This document shows positions 22,317 through 30,265 of a stretch of DNA of 64,000 nucleotides, in pieces; position 1 is the first letter of the stretch, and the number at the start of each line of letters is the position of its first letter. Location: the NCBI RefSeq assembly GCF_001051235.1, contig NZ_CBTJ020000002.1, forward strand, positions 38,144-102,143. The letters are read 5' to 3'. A program made the translations under genes and the position numbers. The DNA is from Candidatus Competibacter denitrificans Run_A_D11 (GTDB taxonomy: Bacteria > Pseudomonadota > Gammaproteobacteria > Competibacterales > Competibacteraceae). Under the pieces are notes generated by a model. The model ran no database searches. It saw only the letters and a program-made list of their open reading frames with translations, and was not told the origin of the DNA.

Positions 22317-23948
22317 CTACTGGCCGGGATTTTCCACCCCATCCCCTGCTGACGGCGCAGTCGGCAGCGGCACCATGAGCGGCTGTCCCGGTTGACGACA
22401 ACCAGCATCACAACACCGGCCCGGTTGGCGATTACGCAGGATCGGCCGATTGGAGTCGGCCAGCACGCCGCGTTCCAGCAAACGCTCGACCAGAGCGACC
22501 TTATCGCCCAGGGGGTAATGCCGCCAGATTTCCTGCTTCAATGCCGCTGGCGAACCGCCGCCGTGCAGACTGATCAGCGAATACCATCCCCCTTGGTAAG
22601 AAGCGGTCAAATCCTCCAGGAAGCGGGCGACCTCGATCCGCTTGTCGTAGGGAACCGTCGGGTTGGCCCGCAGCACCTCAGCAAGCGTCGCCGCCGTCGC
22701 CGGATTGTGATCCTCGTCCGGCCCCGGCAGCGCGACGATCAACCCGCCCGATACTTCGTGGGCTAAGCGGTGCATCTCGTAAATCTGGGTTGATAGCAAT
22801 AGCTTACCGATATTGGCAAAGACCGGTTCCGGCATGAAGCTTTTCGCATAGGGATCTTGCTGGCCATAGACGCTGGCCGCCACGCCGCAGGCATAGAATC
22901 CCTCGGTGATTTTGATCAACTCGACCATCGGCTCGCGCAAACTGGCCTTGCGGTTGGGATCAAGGCCGTTGGCTTCACACATCAGCGCGCCTGCACCGAT
23001 CAACAAATCACCAAAACCGGCACGCGCACCGATGCAGCTATGCCGGTGATGCGTCGCATAGTGATAAGTCACCGCCCCGGAATGCTCCCACTCACCGGCA
23101 AGAAAGACCCGCTCCCAAGGCACCAGCACCCGATCAAAAATCACCACGGCCGTGGACTGACCGTAGCGGCGGGAAAACAGCGGCGCACCATGTTCAGGCT
23201 TCTCGCCCGGCCGGCCGGCCGGCCGGGCAATGATAGTGATGCCGGACGCATCGACCGGTACTGCGCAGCAGACAGCGAAATCGGCATCGGCCTCGGTCAT
23301 ATTCCGCGACGGCATCACCAGAAACTCATGGACATAGGGAGCAGCCGTCACGATGGCCTTGGCGCCGGCAATCACGATGCCTCGGCCGTTACGCTCGACG
23401 ATGTGCAGATAGACATCTGGGTTGCTCTGCTGATGTGGGCGGCGACTACGGTCGCCCTTCGCATCGGTCATGGCAATCCCCAAACTCAAATCTTGGTCCT
23501 GTACCTGCTGCAAGTAGGCGGCAAAGCGGGCACGGCACTCCGTCGTACCGTTGGCGTCATCCAACTGGGCAACCGCTTGGCCAATCCCATTGAGGCCATC
23601 ATGGGCCAGGTAACGCTGCGCGCAGCCGGTTTCCTGGCACAGCAGTCGGACGGCTTCCAATTTATTGAGTAAATCGCCAGCAGACTCGTTGATATGCAGC
23701 ATCCGGTTGACGGTCTTGCCGCTAACCGATTGCACAGCGGTCATCAAGGGCACTTTAGCGGCATCACGGGCGAAATCGTAACTCACTGCCAGCGCGTTGA
23801 TGCCCGGCTGGAACGCGGGCGCATCCGCGACGGATTCGATGCGTTGGCCATCGACATAGACGGTGGGCTGGTACTTGCGAAGAGAGTCCCGAAAATCCTG
23901 GCCGCTCATCAAGCACCCGGTCGCAGGGTTCGCTCTGGGTATAACCAT
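22317..23948 (-). CDS. 4-hydroxyphenylacetate 3-hydroxylase / 4-hydroxybutyryl-CoA dehydratase family flavoprotein
   Basis: 543 residues from the ATG at 23948 (a TTG at 23960 is the alternative). Family motifs: GQDFRDSLRKYQPTVYVDG at the N-terminus, IVIAGAKAIVTAAPYVHE, ADFAVCCAVPVDASGI, VIFDRVLVPWERVFL and YEMHRLAHEVSGG. The fold binds FAD. In AbfD (4-hydroxybutyryl-CoA dehydratase) Cys99, Cys103, His292 and Cys299 bind a [4Fe-4S] cluster. By my alignment the positions here are Cys109, Tyr113, His301 and Ala308, so the cluster is probably absent and AbfD activity is doubtful. The C-terminal 40 residues are Cys/Pro-rich and unlike the family. The substrate is unknown. Confidence 0.85.
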   Translation of the reverse strand: MVIPRANPATGCLMSGQDFRDSLRKYQPTVYVDGQRIESVADAPAFQPGINALAVSYDFARDAAKVPLMTAVQSVSGKTVNRMLHINESAGDLLNKLEAVRLLCQETGCAQRYLAHDGLNGIGQAVAQLDDANGTTECRARFAAYLQQVQDQDLSLGIAMTDAKGDRSRRPHQQSNPDVYLHIVERNGRGIVIAGAKAIVTAAPYVHEFLVMPSRNMTEADADFAVCCAVPVDASGITIIARPAGRPGEKPEHGAPLFSRRYGQSTAVVIFDRVLVPWERVFLAGEWEHSGAVTYHYATHHRHSCIGARAGFGDLLIGAGALMCEANGLDPNRKASLREPMVELIKITEGFYACGVAASVYGQQDPYAKSFMPEPVFANIGKLLLSTQIYEMHRLAHEVSGGLIVALPGPDEDHNPATAATLAEVLRANPTVPYDKRIEVARFLEDLTASYQGGWYSLISLHGGGSPAALKQEIWRHYPLGDKVALVERLLERGVLADSNRPILRNRQPGRCCDAGCRQPGQPLMVPLPTAPSAGDGVENPGQ

Positions 23949-24057
23949 CTTGTTTTCCAATCAATGTGGATTCGTTAAATTGGTTTAGCTCGCGTAGCGG
24001 ATAGTTCAATGCGACCGGCCGCGTATCCCTAACTACCCCGCTTCTTGCCGTTCCCGG

Positions 24058-24196
24058 TATAATTGAATTTCCTTTCCTTCAATAGGGAAAGCGCAAATTA
24101 ATGCGCCGGCATTTCGACCGGAAACCATCGATCACCCATCACCACTTGTCAGCGTTCCCGCTCTTCGGGATCGCCCTATCTAAAAGGGCCTTTTTC
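24058..24196 (+). promoter_or_regulatory. acnB leader: -10 element and 5' untranslated region
   Basis: A perfect TATAAT lies at 24058-24063 without a good -35 at 17 bp. The roughly 130-nt leader before the acnB ATG ends in a small hairpin (GCCC, 9-nt loop, GGGC) followed by CTTTTT just before the start codon, where it would cover the ribosome-binding region. Its role is unknown. Confidence 0.3.
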
Positions 24197-26782
24197 ATGC
24201 TTGAAACCTATCGCCAACAAGCCGCCGAACGTGCCGCCCTGGGCATTCCTGCCCTACCGCTCACTCCGCAACAAACCGCTGATCTGGTCGAACTGCTGAA
24301 AAACCCGCCTAAAGGCGAGGAAAATTTCTTGTTGGATTTGCTGACCCAGCGCGTGCCGGCGGGTGTCGATCAGGCTGCTTATGTCAAAGCCGCTTTTCTG
24401 GCCGCCGTCGCCAAGGGCGAGACCTCATGTCCGCTGATTTCCCGCGTGCGAGCCACCGAATTGCTGGGCACCATGGTCGGCGGTTACAACATTCAGCCCT
24501 TGATTGATCTGCTGGATGACGCCGAGTGCGCGCCCGCCGCCACCAAGGCGCTGTCGCAAACCCTGTTGATGTTCGACTACAAGCACGGTGTCAAGGAAAA
24601 AGCCGACAAAGGCAACGCCCACGCTAAACAGATCATGACCTCCTGGGCGGAGGCGGAATGGTTTACCGGTCGGCCCAAACTGCCAGAAAAAGTCACCGTC
24701 ACCGTGTTCAAGGTCACCGGCGAAACCAATACCGATGATCTTTCGCCCGCCCCCGATGCCTGGAGCCGCCCCGACATTCCGCTGCACGGCCTGGCGATGC
24801 TGAAGATGGAACGGCCCGGCATTCAGCCCGATGAATCCGGCAAAATCGGCCCGCTGAAGCTGATTGAATCCCTCAAGAAGAAAGGCCATCCGGTTGCCTA
24901 TGTCGGCGATGTGGTGGGCACCGGTTCCAGCCGTAAATCGGCCACCAACTCAGTGCTGTGGTGGACCGGCGACGACATTCCCTACGTGCCGAACAAGCGT
25001 TATGGCGGTTACTGTCTGGGCGGCAAAATCGCGCCGATTTTCTTCAATACGATGGAAGATGCGGGCGCGCTGCCGATCACCGATTGCGACGTGACCAAAA
25101 TGAACATGGGTGATGTCATCGACATCTATCCCCATGCCGGCAAGATCGAGAAAAACGGCGAAGTCATCTCGACCTTTGAATATAAGTCCGACGTGCTGCT
25201 GGACGAAGTGCAGGCCGGTGGCCGCATTAATCTCATCATCGGCCGCGGCCTGACCGACTGGGCGCGGGAAGTGCAAGGACTCGGCCCCAGCCCGATTTTC
25301 CGCCGGCCAGTGGCTCCTAAAGATTCCGGCAAGGGTTTCACCCTGGCGCAGAAGATGGTCGGCAAAGCCTGTGGCGTGGCGGGCATTCGTCCCGGCACCT
25401 ACTGCGAGCCGAAGATGACCACGGTCGGCTCGCAGGACACCACCGGCCCGATGACCCGCGACGAGCTGAAAGACCTGGCTTGTCTCGGTTTCTCTGCCGA
25501 TCTGGTGATGCAGTCGTTCTGCCATACCGCCGCTTATCCCAAACCGGTGGACGTGCAAACCCACCACACCCTGCCGGATTTCATTTCCAGCCGCGCCGGG
25601 GTGGCGCTGCGGCCCGGTGATGGCATCATCCATAGCTGGCTGAACCGGATGCTGCTGCCGGATACCGTCGGCACCGGCGGCGATTCGCACACTCGTTTCC
25701 CCATCGGCATCAGCTTCCCGGCCGGTTCCGGGCTGGTCGCCTTCGCCGCCGCCACCGGCTCGATGCCGCTGGATATGCCGGAATCGGTGCTGGTGCGCTT
25801 CAAGGGCCAGATGCAGCCCGGCATCACCCTGCGCGATCTGGTCAACGCCATTCCTTACGCCGCGCTCAAAGCCGGTACGCTGACGGTGGCGAAGGAAGGC
25901 AAGAAGAATGTCTTTAACGGCCGGATTCTGGAAATCGAGGGCCTGCCGGATTTGAAGGTGGAACAAGCCTTCGAGCTGTCCGACGCCTCCGCCGAGCGCT
26001 CCGCCGCCGGTTGCACCGTGCGCTTGAACAAGGAGCCGATCATTGAATATCTCAACAGCAATATCACGCTGCTGAAGTGGATGATCGCCAACGGCTATCA
26101 AGACCCGAAGACCCTGGAACGGCGCATCAAGGGGATGGAAGCCTGGCTGGCCAACCCGACCCTGATGGAGCCAGACGCCGATGCCGAGTACGCCGACATC
26201 ATCGAAATCGACATGAGCGCGATCAAGGAACCGCTGCTGGCTTGCCCAAACGATCCCGATGATGTCAAGACGCTGGCGGATGTGGCGGGCGCGAAGATTG
26301 ACGAGGTGTTCATCGGCTCCTGCATGACCAACATCGGCCACTACCGCGCCGCCGGCAAGGTGCTGAACGGGCAATCCAACATCCCGACCCGGTTGTGGAT
26401 TTCCCCGCCGACCCGGATGGACGCCCGCCAGTTGAGCGAGGAAGGTTACTATGCCATCTACGGCAGCGCTGGGGCGCGGATGGAAATGCCGGGTTGCTCG
26501 CTGTGCATGGGCAATCAGGCGCGGGTCGCCGACAATGCTACCGTGGTGTCCACCTCCACCCGCAACTTCCCCAACCGCCTGGGCAAGGGCGCCAATGTGT
26601 ACCTGAGTTCGGCGGAGCTGGCGGCGGTCTGTGCGCTGCTCGGCAAGATTCCGACCTTTAGCGAGTACATGACGTACATGGGCGAGATCGGCAGCAAGGG
26701 CGCGGAGATTTACCGTTATCTGAACTTCGATCAGGTGCCGGAATATCGGGCAGTGGCGGATCAGGTGAAGGTTGCGGCCTAA
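24197..26782 (+). CDS. acnB: Aconitate hydratase B
   Basis: 861 residues from the ATG at 24197 (E. coli AcnB is 865); the open frame extends 32 codons further without family similarity. It begins [22 protein letters not shown]. The HEAT-like N-terminal domain, the swivel domain ([36 protein letters not shown]) and the catalytic domain ([41 protein letters not shown]) are in the AcnB order. The [4Fe-4S] cysteines are in SCMTN and CSLC. It interconverts citrate and isocitrate in the TCA and glyoxylate cycles, with 2-methylisocitrate as a possible second substrate. Confidence 0.97.
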   Translation: MLETYRQQAAERAALGIPALPLTPQQTADLVELLKNPPKGEENFLLDLLTQRVPAGVDQAAYVKAAFLAAVAKGETSCPLISRVRATELLGTMVGGYNIQPLIDLLDDAECAPAATKALSQTLLMFDYKHGVKEKADKGNAHAKQIMTSWAEAEWFTGRPKLPEKVTVTVFKVTGETNTDDLSPAPDAWSRPDIPLHGLAMLKMERPGIQPDESGKIGPLKLIESLKKKGHPVAYVGDVVGTGSSRKSATNSVLWWTGDDIPYVPNKRYGGYCLGGKIAPIFFNTMEDAGALPITDCDVTKMNMGDVIDIYPHAGKIEKNGEVISTFEYKSDVLLDEVQAGGRINLIIGRGLTDWAREVQGLGPSPIFRRPVAPKDSGKGFTLAQKMVGKACGVAGIRPGTYCEPKMTTVGSQDTTGPMTRDELKDLACLGFSADLVMQSFCHTAAYPKPVDVQTHHTLPDFISSRAGVALRPGDGIIHSWLNRMLLPDTVGTGGDSHTRFPIGISFPAGSGLVAFAAATGSMPLDMPESVLVRFKGQMQPGITLRDLVNAIPYAALKAGTLTVAKEGKKNVFNGRILEIEGLPDLKVEQAFELSDASAERSAAGCTVRLNKEPIIEYLNSNITLLKWMIANGYQDPKTLERRIKGMEAWLANPTLMEPDADAEYADIIEIDMSAIKEPLLACPNDPDDVKTLADVAGAKIDEVFIGSCMTNIGHYRAAGKVLNGQSNIPTRLWISPPTRMDARQLSEEGYYAIYGSAGARMEMPGCSLCMGNQARVADNATVVSTSTRNFPNRLGKGANVYLSSAELAAVCALLGKIPTFSEYMTYMGEIGSKGAEIYRYLNFDQVPEYRAVADQVKVAA

Positions 26783-26806
26783 TCACCTCTAGCTTTGTCC
26801 GTCTCA

Positions 26807-26841
26807 CCAATCCCCGTAAATTTGCGGGGATTGGCGTTTTT
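26807..26841 (+). terminator. Intrinsic terminator of acnB
   Basis: A 10-bp perfect stem (CCAATCCCCG / CGGGGATTGG) with an 8-nt loop is followed by CGTTTTT, 25 bp after the acnB stop. It also marks the left edge of the accessory island. Confidence 0.85.
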
Positions 26842-26848
26842 GGACTGT

Positions 26849-27088
26849 TTACTGTGCCAGCCCAGACCAACGCGCCTGACTCAAGACCCAATGATAGGTG
26901 CTGAACCGCCACTTCCCGCTCAATCCCATCGCCTGCAACACCTCCATCACCAGCAGCACTTGTACCTGCCGCCAGACCCGTTCGCTCAACAACGACGCAA
27001 ACATGCCTATATCAGGCGGTAGTGTCCCCAGGTGCTTGCTCTCTTTAGTCGGAAAGAAATCGTCATGGTTGCTATCTCCCAACATCAA
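26849..27088 (-). mobile_element. Transposase remnant (IS701-like N-terminus)
   Basis: 79 residues whose sequence reads like the start of an IS701-type transposase: FASLLSERVWRQVQVLLV, then MGLSGKWRFSTYHWVLS and ARWSGLA. Related transposases carry a further stretch of about 12 residues (an APGKRT-type segment) between these two blocks, which is missing here. The frame stops right after, so the DDE catalytic core is gone. No terminal inverted repeats were recognised. The family call rests on my recall of the conserved N-terminal motif. Confidence 0.6.
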
Positions 27089-27254
27089 GGGAATTTCTTA
27101 TCAATGGGGAAAGTTGGGCTAAGTATTTGAAAATATTTAATCCGAATACTGGATACCTTTAGATTACCCACTTACCATATTAGGAAAGAATCCACCGATA
27201 AGCACTGCGATCAACAGCAATCAGCGTATAGTTTGGGTATGGAGAAAATGTGAG
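27089..27254. other. AT-rich gap upstream of the HExxH gene
   Basis: A visibly AT-richer stretch than the surrounding chromosome, between the transposase remnant and the HExxH gene. It holds no gene that I can support; a promoter for the following gene is expected here but none matches well. Confidence 0.4.
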
Positions 27255-27869
27255 ATGCCAAATCCAGCAAAACTCTCGCCTCTCGCCAAGCAGGTCTGCT
27301 ATATCCTCACCGGTGGCGATACAGCGTACTGTAACTTCCGTTTCGGTACGCAACTGGTCTCGCAAACGAAATTCCAGGAGGTCGCGTCGTATATTTCGAT
27401 GGGAGCAATCCAGGTCACCGAGATGCCCTTCGGTACGGTAACTGCGGCCGAATACTATCCTTGCACGGCGCACCCCGACAAGAAGGCAACGTTGCAGGTG
27501 AAAGCCTCGCTGAATCAGGCCGACTATATCGCCGTATCCAATGTGATCCACGAGGCAACCCACGCGATGCAGGACATTCAGCGGTTGATTCTGGCACAAG
27601 AGGACGCGGAGGCGGCAGCCTACGTCGCGCAGGCCGTCTACTTCCACTACCGCCGCTTTCCCGAAGCACCGGTGACCGGCGATTTCGCAGCCGATAACAT
27701 CATAAAGGTCGCGTTTGACATCGCCAGCGCCAATGTCGGCGGTTTCCTCATTGAGGCCGCAGATGAAGAACGGTTGCGCAAGGTCATCTTGAAGCATCCG
27801 CATTACCGGTCGAATATCGACCCATTTTTCAAGTACCGCTTCCCCGGTGTGGCGATCCCGCCGTACTAA
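27255..27869 (+). CDS. Orphan HExxH protein, putative zinc metallopeptidase
   Basis: 204 residues, not recognised. The notable feature is HEATH at residues 99-103 inside a helix-like stretch (SNVIHEATHAMQD), followed by EDAEAAAYVAQAVYF. Glu116 or Glu119 could be the third zinc ligand, as in gluzincins. There is no signal peptide or membrane segment. Two Cys (15, 26) precede the motif and Cys70 lies before it. The stop codon abuts the IS630-like remnant, so the native C-terminus may have been changed. A GGAG lies about 14 bp before the ATG. It sits in a decayed defence-type island; whether it is a toxin, an immunity partner or a cargo enzyme cannot be told. Confidence 0.7.
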   Translation: MPNPAKLSPLAKQVCYILTGGDTAYCNFRFGTQLVSQTKFQEVASYISMGAIQVTEMPFGTVTAAEYYPCTAHPDKKATLQVKASLNQADYIAVSNVIHEATHAMQDIQRLILAQEDAEAAAYVAQAVYFHYRRFPEAPVTGDFAADNIIKVAFDIASANVGGFLIEAADEERLRKVILKHPHYRSNIDPFFKYRFPGVAIPPY

Positions 27870-27951
27870 CAGCGTTGCCCGATAGGGGAGCATAGCCATG
27901 CCAACGGGGCATGTTGTCAGCAAAGCCGCTTTCGTCAATCCAGACCAGCAT
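27870..27951 (-). mobile_element. IS630-type transposase fragment
   Basis: About 27 codons on the minus strand reading LVWIDESGFADNMPRWHGYAP. This is the IDESGF block around the second catalytic Asp of IS630/Tc1-mariner transposases, normally followed by a G-(Q/K)-R-C segment. Here the similarity ends in LSGNAVS at the HExxH gene stop. Nothing else of the element survives. It explains the break between the two neighbouring genes. Confidence 0.6.
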
Positions 27952-27952
27952 C

Positions 27953-28255
27953 TCCCTCGGCTGGAACACCTTTCCCGTTCCCCCGCTCACCGAGAAAAAC
28001 CAAGCCGACCTGACTCGCTGCGCTGAAGACATCCTGCTGACCCGCGAAGTGCATTTTCCGGCGACGATTGCCGACCTGTACGATCCCGACCACATGCCCG
28101 CCGATTTACGCGAGGCGCACGAGCGTAACGATGAAGTGGTAGAACGCATCTACATCGGTCGCCGCTTCCGCAACGACACCGAACGGCTGGAGAAACTGTT
28201 TGATCTGTATACCAAGATGACAGCGGCAGCCAAGCCAAAAAAGCAGCGGGGATGA
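27953..28255 (+). pseudogene. DNA methyltransferase C-terminal remnant (YeeA/MmeI-like)
   Basis: About 100 residues beginning ISLGWNTFPVPPLTEKNQ and continuing ATIADLYDPDHMPADLREAH, ERIYIGRRFRNDTERLEKLF and DLYTKM. These blocks match the C-terminal end of large class I SAM-dependent DNA methyltransferases of the YeeA/MmeI type (NTFPxP; LYDPxxMPxxLxxAH). The methyltransferase and target-recognition parts are absent; the 5' boundary falls in the IS630-like fragment. An ATG at 27911 opens the frame but lies inside that fragment. Probably not functional. Confidence 0.65.
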
Positions 28256-28326
28256 CGCCACGGCCGCCTTTTCCCCGCAAAGGCATCAGGTGCGCTTTGA
28301 CCCGTCTTGCAGGCCAAAGCGTAATG

Positions 28327-28356
28327 ATGTAGAAATCTACATTATTTTATCTACAT
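28327..28356 (+). promoter_or_regulatory. Palindromic operator upstream of vapBC
   Basis: ATGTAGA-AA-TCTACAT (28327-28342) is a perfect 7+7 palindrome, and a third copy of the half-site TCTACAT occurs at 28350-28356, only 10 bp before the vapB start codon. This arrangement fits autoregulatory binding by the VapB/VapC complex. The surrounding AT-rich stretch probably includes the promoter. Confidence 0.6.
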
Positions 28357-28366
28357 AGAGCCAGCC

Positions 28367-28627
28367 ATGCCCATCAACGTCAACAACCCCGAAGCCGATG
28401 CACTGACCCGCAAGTTCGCGGTGATGGCGGGCGTCGGCATCACCGACGCCATCATCATCGCCATGAAGGAAGCCATCACCCGGCGGCGTACCGCGGAAAC
28501 ACCACTGGAAACGGCGGCACGGATCAGAGAAAGATATGGCGTTTCCCTAAGCGAGGAAGCGCGGAAACCGCTGCCCAAACAGGTGTTCGACGCGATGTGG
28601 GGCGATAACCTGGAACGGGAGGGCTGA
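28367..28627 (+). CDS. vapB: VapB-type antitoxin (PSK/Rv0623-like)
   Basis: 86 residues. The N-terminus (INVNNPEADALTRKFAVMAGVGITDAIIIAMKEAI) matches the Rv0623-type ribbon-helix-helix antitoxins annotated as PSK transcription factors. The C-terminal tail (AARIRERYGVSL) would wrap the toxin. It should neutralise the downstream VapC and repress its own promoter through the palindrome just upstream. The stop overlaps the vapC start as TGATG. Confidence 0.88.
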   Translation: MPINVNNPEADALTRKFAVMAGVGITDAIIIAMKEAITRRRTAETPLETAARIRERYGVSLSEEARKPLPKQVFDAMWGDNLEREG

Positions 28628-29037
28628 TGTTCGTCGATGCCTCCGCCCTTATCGCCCTGTTGTCCGATGAACGCGAAGCCAGCCGGATAGCCGAGGTGCT
28701 GGCTGCCGCTGAAACCAGACTCACCTCACCCGTCGCTGTGCTTGAGGTCGCGCTGGCGCTGGCGCGGCCGGACAAGTTCAACCTGTCTATCGAAGTCACC
28801 GCGCCGCTGATTCGTGAGTTTCTCGATGAACGAGACATCGAAGTGCGCGATCTGCCACCTGCCGCCGATACGACCCAACTCGCCCTGGCCGCCGCGCACC
28901 GTTATCGTTCAGGGCGGCATGGCCTGAACCTGGGCGATTGCCTGCACTATGCCTGCGCCAAATACTACCGCGTACCGATTCTGGCGACGGACCGCGAATT
29001 CAGCCAGACCGACCTTGAAATCGCGGGGAGCCGATGA
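28627..29037 (+). CDS. vapC: VapC toxin, PIN-domain ribonuclease
   Basis: 136 residues of PIN fold with all four acidic residues: Asp4 (FVDASALIALL), Glu40 (VLEVALAL), Asp104 (NLGDCLHYACA) and Asp122 (LATDREF). VapC toxins are Mg-dependent endoribonucleases that usually cut tRNA or rRNA. The motif set looks intact, so it is probably active. It overlaps vapB by 1 bp and the following nuclease gene by 4 bp (ATGA), giving a three-gene translationally coupled unit. Confidence 0.92.
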   Translation: MFVDASALIALLSDEREASRIAEVLAAAETRLTSPVAVLEVALALARPDKFNLSIEVTAPLIREFLDERDIEVRDLPPAADTTQLALAAAHRYRSGRHGLNLGDCLHYACAKYYRVPILATDREFSQTDLEIAGSR

Positions 29038-30089
29038 ACGATTTACCCGCTGGCCTGATGTCGCCACCCGACGGCTACGCCGATTGGCTGGCCGATCTCA
29101 AAGAACGCATCCACACCGCCCAGCAGCGGGCCACGCTGGCGGTCAATCGGGAACTGGTGCTGCTGTACTGGCAGATAGGCCGCGACATTCTGGCGCGGCA
29201 AGCCGAACAAGGCTGGGGTGCCAAAGTCATTGAACGGCTGGCAAATGATTTGCGGGCCGCTTTCCCCGATATGAAAGGATTTTCACCCCGCAACCTCAAG
29301 TACATGCGGGCCTTTGCCGAAGCGTGGCCGGATGCGGAATTTGTGCAGCAGGCTGCTGCACAATCACCTTGGTTTCATCTCTGCACGCTGATAGACAAGC
29401 TCAAAACCCGCGACGAACGTAATTGGTATTTATCAAAAGCCATCGAGCACAACTGGTCGCGCAATATTCTGGTGATGCAGATCGAAACCCGCCTGCTGGA
29501 ACGAACCGGCAAGGCCGTCACCAACTTCACCGCCAGCTTGCCCAAACCACAATCCGACCTGGCCCGTGAGTCGCTGAAAGACCCCTACCGCTTCGATTTT
29601 CTCGGCCTGACCGACAAAGCCCAGGAGCGCGAGATTGAAAACGCCTTGGTGAAACATGTCACCGAATTTCTGCTAGAGCTAGGCGCGGGTTTTGCCTTCG
29701 TCGGGCGGCAAGTGCTCCTCGACGTGGGCGGTGACGAGTTCTTCATTGACCTGCTGTTCTACCACCTCAAGCTGCGCTGCTACGTGGTGATCGAACTCAA
29801 GGGCGGCAAATTCAAACCCGAACATCTGGGTCAGTTGAAATTTTACCTCACGGCGGTTGATGCTCAGATCAAACACCCCCAGGATGGCCCCACCATCGGT
29901 TTACTGTTATGCAAAAGCAAAAACAAGGTGGTGGCCGAATACGCCCTGCGCGACAACACCCAGCCCATCGGCGTGGCTGAATATCAACTGCTGGCCTCTT
30001 TACCGCCAGAGTTGCAGACCAGCCTGCCCAGCATCGAACAGATCGAGCGCGAACTGACGGGCAACTCCACGGACAACAATTCATCATGA
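29034..30089 (+). CDS. YhcG-family PDDEXK nuclease (DUF1016)
   Basis: 351 residues. The DUF1016 N-terminal domain (LLYWQIGRDILARQ, FPDMKGFSPRNLKYMRAFAEAWPD) and the C-terminal PDDEXK nuclease domain are both present, with Asp239 (FFIDLLFYH) and the ELK pair Glu254/Lys256 (YVVIELKGGKFKPEHLGQL). E. coli YhcG belongs to this family. Such genes are common in restriction and defence islands. ATGA overlaps join it to vapC upstream and to a truncated helicase downstream. Confidence 0.9.
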   Translation: MNDLPAGLMSPPDGYADWLADLKERIHTAQQRATLAVNRELVLLYWQIGRDILARQAEQGWGAKVIERLANDLRAAFPDMKGFSPRNLKYMRAFAEAWPDAEFVQQAAAQSPWFHLCTLIDKLKTRDERNWYLSKAIEHNWSRNILVMQIETRLLERTGKAVTNFTASLPKPQSDLARESLKDPYRFDFLGLTDKAQEREIENALVKHVTEFLLELGAGFAFVGRQVLLDVGGDEFFIDLLFYHLKLRCYVVIELKGGKFKPEHLGQLKFYLTAVDAQIKHPQDGPTIGLLLCKSKNKVVAEYALRDNTQPIGVAEYQLLASLPPELQTSLPSIEQIERELTGNSTDNNSS

Positions 30090-30259
30090 CGAAAAGCGTG
30101 CCTTCCGTTTCAGTGGCTTACGCGCAGAGCGGCCGTTCAACTACCGCTAATGCGCTCGGTATGCGCCCGATGCAAGAACGCGCCTACGAGCGGCGCGGCG
30201 AACAATACCTGCTCATTAAATCCCCGCCAGCCTCCGGCAAAAGTCGGGCGCTCGCTTAA
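30086..30259 (+). pseudogene. Truncated DEAD/DEAH helicase N-terminus
   Basis: 57 codons starting in an ATGA overlap with the nuclease gene. The sequence ALGMRPMQERAYERRGEQYL leads into a Walker A motif (SPPASGKSRAL) and then stops at TAA. This is the start of a superfamily 2 helicase of the type encoded next to restriction and YhcG genes; the remaining several hundred residues are missing. The stop is followed immediately by the kinase gene on the other strand, so the rest was deleted rather than frameshifted. Confidence 0.65.
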
Positions 30260-30265
30260 ACGGTT

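Noticed and set aside
22857..23672. A 271-codon plus-strand frame inside the flavoprotein gene
   Set aside because: Antisense shadow; no motif and no start signal.
24950..26374. A 474-codon frame on the minus strand opposite acnB
   Set aside because: It is the mirror of a highly GC-biased coding frame (His/Gly/Ala/Asp-rich, no domain). acnB on the plus strand is certain.
27911..27952. Start of the methyltransferase-like gene at its first ATG
   Set aside because: These codons are the complement of the IS630-like IDESGF block, so they are not part of the methyltransferase.
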